Origin: Lachnospiraceae bacterium UBA7196
GTDB taxonomy: Bacteria > Bacillota > Clostridia > Lachnospirales > Lachnospiraceae
Direction: 5' to 3'
DNA length: 46,590 bases
Assembly: GCA_002490835.1 (NCBI GenBank)
Contig: DKUU01000017.1
Location: 17,784-64,373 of the forward strand
Within the stretch, counting starts at the first letter, position 1; every line of letters starts with the position of its first letter. Shown here one piece after another: positions 41,329 to 46,590 of the stretch. The position numbers and the translations under genes are program-made. The notes beneath the pieces are model-generated. The model was given only the letters and a program-made list of their open reading frames with translations. It did no database searches and was not told the origin of the DNA.

Positions 41329-43837
41329 AATTTTTCACCATTCCTTTAAATACTATTTCTAGACCAAACCCTTCTTCCTTTTCCAGAACTGCTACAATTC
41401 CGTTATTTCTTTCTACAGTTTCTTTTATAACCCACAATCCAAGTCCTGTACCATTCTTATCTTTTGAAGTTTCCCCCATTTCAAATATTTTATCCGGATT
41501 GTTTTTATACTTCTCATCTAAAGCGGGACCATTATTTTCCATCGTAAAATATATGTCATTTCCTTGTTCAATCAACTCAAACCAAACTTCACGCTTTGGA
41601 TTATGACCCTGTTCTAAAAACCACGCAGCATTCAACAAAAAATTATTTAATATGATATAAATGTCAACAATTGCGATTGCAACATTATCTCCGACCTTTT
41701 TTTCTTCAAAAATATCGGGTCTAATTGCTATATGTTTATCCTCCAGCATTAATTGCCATTTACTTAAAATATTAGCAATTTCTTTGGATAATGAAATTTC
41801 TCTAATTATCAAGCTATCCTTTTTCAATCCCTCCATAACAACATCCAAAAAAGCCGCTATTAATCTATCATTCTTTTCCAATATGTCTAATCTATTATAT
41901 GGATTATATACTGGCAGACCTGTATATTCTTTCCCCTGTAAAATATAATTAACCCTGCTTCTAATCTGAGGTGCCTGTATATGAAACTGCGTATTTATAG
42001 CATTAAATTCATGAAAAAATGTATTAAGTACAATACCAGATGAACTCAAAATTTGCAACATTTGTTTACTTTGCAACTCACTCTCTGATTCCTCCACCAA
42101 TCGCTGTACTGTACCAAATAACTCATCTTCTGTAAACTTTGTCTCCTCTTTCTTATATTCTTCTTTTTTACCATCTTTGTTTTTTTGCCCCTGAGCGCGT
42201 TTATGTGCTTCCTCCTTTACACGCTCAGCAAAATCAGCCAATTCATTTTCTATCGACTCTATCCATTTTGCATACTCTCTATAAATATATTGCCTATCAT
42301 ACTCAAATTCATTGATTGCTTCCTGTAACATATTAACAAATATATAATATGTATCTGTCAACGCAATTCCTTCTCGATTCGCCATATCCTCAAGCTCTGG
42401 ATTCGTCTCTCTACCGATTTTCACCCACCCAATCATCTGATATGGTTGTACTCGCCAGCGGCCTTGTAAATGAGAAGGTGCCGCCGGACTCTTTTGAGAA
42501 CGCGCACCCAGTTCTAACCAATCATACATCGGTCCTTCATCACCATATGGACGCACTTTAAAGTTATCTCTATAAATTTTTATTCCAGAAAAGTTGTTCA
42601 GCAATTTTTTCCTTTTTCTTGCTGTCACTTTTTTCATAATATCATATCCCACACTATTGGTATTTCGCAAAAAATACATTTCAGCACTAAAAGATCCTAC
42701 CCTTTCGATCCTATCCAATTCGTCTTCTTTAAGTACACTTTGAACTACTAGCTCCTTTGTAATTTCTTTATTATAATCTTCTTTTGTATAATCCTTAACT
42801 TGCAGTCTTTCTGCCGTCCAAAATTCTTCAATACATTTTGTAACAGATTGTCCATACTTTTCAACCGTAATCTTTTTTTTCGACAAATCAACTTCATTGC
42901 GAAGTAATTTGACTGTTATTTTTTCCTTTCCATCATATTCCGCTATTATTCTATAATCAAAGTCCTCTTTATCTATTGCAACCTGTTCTGTACAATAATC
43001 AAACTCATGATAATATTCATTATTTATGACTACTTCAAATTTATCCACACTTCCAATAGGGTTAATACTATTTAAATTGGTATTCACCTTTCTAAACAAT
43101 CGCCTACTCCACGGCTCTCGTATAGGATTTAAGACAATCATGGTCCCTGTTGTCCAATCATGTGCTTTTATATTCTTCTCGTTCTCTTTAAACTCCTCTT
43201 TAACAAACGATACATAGGAATTATCCTTCTCCTGTACTTCTGCTTTGACATCTTCTATCAGTTTTGCACTAACAAACTGTTCCCAATTCATAGACCATTG
43301 AATTACATAATCGCTACTCGTTGATTTTGTATACATCAACGAGTATTTAGAAAGTTTATCTAATGCAAAACGACCAATTCCCTTTGCGCCAGTCTTAACA
43401 CGACCTTTGGGTGACAATATGTTATCCTCTTTGTCACTGGTACCTATATGCATCCAAGTTGTCCGTACCACATCTTCTGTCATTCCATATCCATTGTCTG
43501 CAATTACAATTTTGTCATATGAAAATAAAATATTTTTTAATTCATTTTCCTCCTCCTCAGTCAATTCTGCCTTTTTAACCAATTTCCCATCTTCTTCATC
43601 ATAAAATGACGCAACCCTACTTAACTCTTCTTCGCTCAAAACAGTGGCTACAAATGTTAAATCCAGTACATTTGGTACATCAGGAAAGGGAATCTGGAGT
43701 TTTACCAAGACGCACGTTGCATCTGCATCATAAGAATTTTTAATCAACTCTACTAACGCACCATCAACATCGGCAATATTTTCTCTTCCTATTAATCTTG
43801 CCGCTTTTGCCGCTACAGAAAACTTTACCTCTTCCAT
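41306..43837 (-). CDS. Hsp90/MORC-type ATPase fused to a histidine-kinase-like module
   Basis: The 843-residue protein holds two GHKL ATPase units. The N-terminal one (about 5-260) has ELIKNSYDADA (Glu30, Asn34), IADNGYGMTED (Asp114) and GRVKTGAKGIGRFALDKLS (147-163), the Hsp90/MutL/MORC pattern. A central region (about 410-495) has RPYGDEGPMYDW and NREGIALTD. A coiled coil with many Lys/Glu (about 530-590) precedes an H-box LNTFFHEFNAINTQF (His609), then a second GHKL domain (about 715-835) with YIILNNFLLNAAWF, a slightly altered ENNGPALD and KNGTGLGLWVIKETV. It could sense DNA or protein through the first ATPase and phosphorylate the receiver next to it. GAGGT lies seven bases before the ATG. 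Confidence 0.85.
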   Translation of the reverse strand: MEEVKFSVAAKAARLIGRENIADVDGALVELIKNSYDADATCVLVKLQIPFPDVPNVLDLTFVATVLSEEELSRVASFYDEEDGKLVKKAELTEEEENELKNILFSYDKIVIADNGYGMTEDVVRTTWMHIGTSDKEDNILSPKGRVKTGAKGIGRFALDKLSKYSLMYTKSTSSDYVIQWSMNWEQFVSAKLIEDVKAEVQEKDNSYVSFVKEEFKENEKNIKAHDWTTGTMIVLNPIREPWSRRLFRKVNTNLNSINPIGSVDKFEVVINNEYYHEFDYCTEQVAIDKEDFDYRIIAEYDGKEKITVKLLRNEVDLSKKKITVEKYGQSVTKCIEEFWTAERLQVKDYTKEDYNKEITKELVVQSVLKEDELDRIERVGSFSAEMYFLRNTNSVGYDIMKKVTARKRKKLLNNFSGIKIYRDNFKVRPYGDEGPMYDWLELGARSQKSPAAPSHLQGRWRVQPYQMIGWVKIGRETNPELEDMANREGIALTDTYYIFVNMLQEAINEFEYDRQYIYREYAKWIESIENELADFAERVKEEAHKRAQGQKNKDGKKEEYKKEETKFTEDELFGTVQRLVEESESELQSKQMLQILSSSGIVLNTFFHEFNAINTQFHIQAPQIRSRVNYILQGKEYTGLPVYNPYNRLDILEKNDRLIAAFLDVVMEGLKKDSLIIREISLSKEIANILSKWQLMLEDKHIAIRPDIFEEKKVGDNVAIAIVDIYIILNNFLLNAAWFLEQGHNPKREVWFELIEQGNDIYFTMENNGPALDEKYKNNPDKIFEMGETSKDKNGTGLGLWVIKETVERNNGIVAVLEKEEGFGLEIVFKGMVKNYVSNRDN

Positions 43838-43905
43838 TATGTGTACCTCTTTTTCCCCTTGAATCTATTCCTTTTAATGTACATTATGCTATTTACTAAC
43901 AAATA

Positions 43906-45321
43906 CTAAAACATATAACTTTCAATATCTTTTGATGTAATTCTTAAGGATGTTCCACTTATATGTATGCCAACCTTTTCAACATACTTCATAAATTCGT
44001 CGCTTTCTAATATTTTTTTTGCATCTTCTAACGTATATGTTTTATTTCCGCTTCTTGGAACAATGTACATCCCTGCATATGGAATACATTGCTTTGTCAA
44101 TATATAAGCTGTTACTTTATCAGTAATCACAGTTGATATAAGGAGTTTACGTCTATTTAACCCCGACAAAGCTTGTGAACGACCATATTCGAACCACAAG
44201 GCATTTTTGTCACTTTCTCGTTCGCTCAATCTCTCCTTAAAGTCATTCAAGTATGCGTATGCACCTGGAAATTTATGCATAAAGTCTGCTTCTGTATATC
44301 TAATTAACTTTCCTTTTTCATAATTATATGGGAAAATTATTTTTTCCATCTTTTTATATCTTAATGAACGTGGGGTAGCCGTTTCTCTCACTACTAATTC
44401 TTCGATATCATGACCATTGCATCGATAATATCCACAAACTTCAATATAATCATCTTTCTTTAAAACGAAGGCATCATTAAGCAATGTAGCAACTACATGA
44501 GCCACTTGAAAATAGTCACCAAATCTTCTCGTTTGGGGAATATTGTTAGTTGTAAAGAACCACTTTTTCCCCAAATTATTTACTGGAATATTTATCAACT
44601 GCCCATTAGTCATATTATAATAATGTAAAATATTTGTTGTATTTCCTTTATCAAGCACCATAATAGCAGATTTCACTAACGCATTATCAAACATTTTATC
44701 TTGCATATAATCCTTTATTTCACACAGATATGGTTTTATAAAATTTCTTAGTTTTTCTCCAAACACAGTTTTAAAAACGCTACTAGGAATTAAATATGCC
44801 ATCCGTCCATTTATATCTAAACTTTTTATACTCTTTTCAATAAATGCATAGCAGTAATCAAACTTACCCTTTTTGCAAGACTCAAATTTTGCTCTTACAT
44901 ATTCCCTTTCTTCTTTCTTTAATTCTTGATAAGTTATGTATGGCGGGTTTCCAACAACATATTGATATTTTATGGGTTCTTTCCACCTTAAATAATCGCT
45001 ATTTATAATATTCCATTTAACATTTTCAATACCATTTTCTTTGGCAATTTCATTCAAGTTTATAATACATTTTTCATATTGAATCGGATCAATTTCCACA
45101 CCTTGTACATCCTCTTCCAACCCATCAATAATTTGATCTTTTATAAGTCCTTGTGCTTTACAGTCACTTATGTATCTTTTAACTATAACAACTAAAACAT
45201 TTCCATCTCCACATGAATTTTCCAGTATTTTTTTCCCATATAGATTATTGGTATAGCCAATGCTGTCTAATAATTTTTCAACATAATCATTGGGTGTAAA
45301 TATCTGACATTTCGTATTCAT
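43906..45321 (-). CDS. Adenine-N6 DNA methyltransferase (Eco57I/TaqI-like)
   Basis: A 471-residue class I DNA methyltransferase. The SAM-binding motif I is ILENSCGDGNVL (about 32-43), motif II is VQGVEIDPIQ, and the catalytic motif IV is VVGNPPYITYQ (about 122-132), the NPPY of N6-adenine enzymes. The C-terminal half (about 250-471) should be the target-recognition domain. Size and layout match gamma-class or type IIG/BREX-like methylases without a nuclease domain. It is first in the operon, 68 bp before the ATPase/kinase gene, and has its own consensus promoter. It may mark self DNA against the HNH nuclease (inference). Confidence 0.9.
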   Translation of the reverse strand: MNTKCQIFTPNDYVEKLLDSIGYTNNLYGKKILENSCGDGNVLVVIVKRYISDCKAQGLIKDQIIDGLEEDVQGVEIDPIQYEKCIINLNEIAKENGIENVKWNIINSDYLRWKEPIKYQYVVGNPPYITYQELKKEEREYVRAKFESCKKGKFDYCYAFIEKSIKSLDINGRMAYLIPSSVFKTVFGEKLRNFIKPYLCEIKDYMQDKMFDNALVKSAIMVLDKGNTTNILHYYNMTNGQLINIPVNNLGKKWFFTTNNIPQTRRFGDYFQVAHVVATLLNDAFVLKKDDYIEVCGYYRCNGHDIEELVVRETATPRSLRYKKMEKIIFPYNYEKGKLIRYTEADFMHKFPGAYAYLNDFKERLSERESDKNALWFEYGRSQALSGLNRRKLLISTVITDKVTAYILTKQCIPYAGMYIVPRSGNKTYTLEDAKKILESDEFMKYVEKVGIHISGTSLRITSKDIESYMF

Positions 45322-45647
45322 ATTTTACCTCTTTATTACACCTTCTTCTATCACTAACAGAAATCAAATCCGTCAAAAGCAATATTATTAATTTCATTCT
45401 TGTAGTATTTAATTCATCCTATAAAAATGTACAATACCCCAATTTATTTTATTATAATACACAGTACTTTATTTCTCAACACAAAATCAATGCTGATACC
45501 ATTTCCCTTTGTAAATTTATCAGCCAGTATAAATATTGTAATTCTACAAGCCACCTACAATCATCATAGGCAACAGCCTTAAAATTAAAAAATGATCCCA
45601 TTGACTTTTAGAACATTAGATTTCACTTTCATATCTATAATGAAAAA
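45322..45647. other. AT-rich intergenic region between tuf and the methylase operon
   Basis: No gene is supported here. It holds the methylase promoter (45451-45479), an untranslated leader of about 120 nt, and otherwise low-complexity AT-rich sequence that probably marks the inner edge of the inserted block. Confidence 0.5.
45451..45479 (-). promoter_or_regulatory. Consensus promoter of the methylase/ATPase/receiver/HNH operon
   Basis: On the minus strand TTGAGA (45474-45479), 17 nt, TATAAT (45451-45456). Transcription would start near 45444. It is one of the strongest promoter matches in the window. Confidence 0.75.
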
Positions 45648-45673
45648 GGGCTTCCCGATTTCTCGGAAAGCCC
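45648..45673 (-). terminator. Intrinsic terminator of tuf
   Basis: A GC-rich stem (GGGCTTTCC with GGAAGCCC in the minus strand, 45648-45673) is followed by TTTTT. It begins 23 bp after the tuf stop. Confidence 0.9.
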
Positions 45674-45696
45674 CATAAAATCTAGCTTTTCAGCAA

Positions 45697-46590
45697 TTAC
45701 TCAATGATTGTAGCAACCCTGCCAGAACCAACTGTACGACCACCCTCACGGATAGCGAACGTCAACCCCTGCTCCATAGCGATAGGATGGATCAGCTCGA
45801 TCGTCATCTCTACGTTATCACCAGGCATGCACATCTCGGTGCCATCAGGCAGGTTACATACACCGGTGATGTCCGTGGTTCTGAAGTAGAACTGAGGACG
45901 GTAGTTGTTGAAGAAAGGTGTATGACGGCCGCCCTCGTCCTTAGTCAGGACGTATACCTGAGCGGTAAATTTCTTGTGGCAGGTAACGGTGCCGGGCTTA
46001 GCGAGGACCTGTCCTCTCTCGATGTCGGTTCTCTGGATACCACGAAGCAGTACGCCTACGTTATCACCAGCCTGAGCCTCGTCAAGCAGCTTACGGAACA
46101 TCTCGATACCGGTTACAACGGACTTCTGGGTCTCTTCCTTCACGCCGATGATCTCAACTTCGTCGGACATATGCAGAGTACCACGCTCTACCCTACCGGT
46201 AGCAACGGTACCACGGCCGGTGATGGAGAAGACATCCTCGATAGGCATCAGGAAAGGCTTATCGGTGTCACGCTGAGGATCCGGAATATAATCGTCAACC
46301 GTGCTCATGAGCTCCATAATCTTGTCGCCCCACTCGCCGTTGGGATCTTCCAGAGCCTTCAGAGCGGAACCCTTGATGATCGGGCAATCCGTGAACTCGT
46401 ACTCTTCAAGCTGCTCAGTAATCTCCATCTCAACGAGCTCAAGCAGCTCGGGATCGTCAACCATGTCGCACTTGTTCATGAATACTACGATATAAGGAAC
46501 GCCTACCTGACGGGACAGAAGGATGTGCTCCTTGGTCTGTGCCATAACGCCGTCGGTAGCAGCTACCACGAGGATAGCGCCGTCCATCTG
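45697..46590 (-). CDS. tuf: Elongation factor Tu (5' end cut by window edge)
   Basis: EF-Tu carries aminoacyl-tRNA to the ribosome as the GTP complex. The visible 297 residues cover the end of the G domain (DGAILVVAATDGVMAQTKEH, FMNKCDMVDD with the NKxD motif, IIKGSALKAL) and domains 2 and 3, ending GGRTVGSGRVATIIE. The first 100 or so residues lie outside the window. Codon use is strongly biased, as expected. The gene is followed by its terminator. Its 3' end is duplicated, in diverged form, at 39043-39084. Confidence 0.98.
   Translation of the reverse strand, partial: QMDGAILVVAATDGVMAQTKEHILLSRQVGVPYIVVFMNKCDMVDDPELLELVEMEITEQLEEYEFTDCPIIKGSALKALEDPNGEWGDKIMELMSTVDDYIPDPQRDTDKPFLMPIEDVFSITGRGTVATGRVERGTLHMSDEVEIIGVKEETQKSVVTGIEMFRKLLDEAQAGDNVGVLLRGIQRTDIERGQVLAKPGTVTCHKKFTAQVYVLTKDEGGRHTPFFNNYRPQFYFRTTDITGVCNLPDGTEMCMPGDNVEMTIELIHPIAMEQGLTFAIREGGRTVGSGRVATIIE

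Noticed and set aside
40035..45321. Identity with the known Detocs system
   Set aside because: Kinase and receiver are present, but the phosphorylase effector is not, and the kinase has an Hsp90/MORC-type ATPase domain that I do not associate with Detocs.

Overview
The window reads as a low-to-mid-GC Gram-positive Clostridia chromosome, most likely Lachnospiraceae-like (inferred from strong GGAGG-type ribosome binding sites, many GHKL/LytTR regulators, cyclic-di-GMP enzymes, and protein families such as TraX, DUF342 and AAA/DUF4143). It is bounded by two housekeeping genes on the minus strand: a 3'-truncated rpsJ (S10) at the left edge and a 5'-truncated tuf (EF-Tu) at the right edge. In Firmicutes the str operon (ending in tuf) and the S10 operon (starting with rpsJ) usually lie close together. 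Here about 45 kb of accessory genes separates them, so the interval looks like an insertion hotspot.

Region by region. (1) 1-800: rpsJ, its promoter, a structured leader that may autoregulate the S10 operon, and a 151-bp nested palindrome. (2) 0.8-3.5 kb: an RlmI/RlmK-like methyltransferase, a TraX protein and a charged coiled-coil protein. (3) 3.6-11.3 kb: a signalling block with a hybrid histidine kinase, a degenerate-GGDEF/EAL protein, an HD-GYP response regulator, and a DUF342/FapA protein carrying 26-residue tandem repeats. (4) 11.4-17.1 kb: a LytTR response regulator and GHKL kinase followed by a paired ABC exporter, whose promoter carries two 11-bp direct repeats 21 bp apart. (5) 17.3-27.2 kb: an XRE-flavin-domain fusion with a flavin-fold partner, an AAA/DUF4143 ATPase, a methyltransferase, a HIT protein, a LysR regulator, acetyltransferases, a flavodoxin-like reductase, a GH3 glycosidase and an N-terminally truncated serine hydrolase. 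(6) 27.3-38.9 kb: an orphan GC-richer GHKL kinase, a pyrophosphatase-like protein, a three-gene ABC-2 exporter with a divergent LysR gene, small regulators, a CPBP protease, and an acetyltransferase/kinase operon preceded by a 12-codon leader ORF with two mutually exclusive hairpins. An Mrr endonuclease, a CHAP protein and a Cys-rich hypothetical follow.

(7) 39.0-45.7 kb is the most unusual part. It is visibly AT-rich (about 30% GC in lines I counted) and is bracketed by the intact tuf 3' end and a diverged 42-bp tuf 3'-end remnant at 39043-39084. Inside is a compact minus-strand operon: adenine-N6 DNA methyltransferase, then an 843-residue protein joining an Hsp90/MORC-type ATPase to a histidine-kinase-like module, then a receiver protein, then an HNH nuclease. 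I propose that this is a defence system in which a two-component relay controls a nuclease and the methylase marks self DNA. That function is inferred; the gene content and tight coupling are seen directly.

No rRNA, tRNA, CRISPR array, insertion sequence or integrase gene was recognised.
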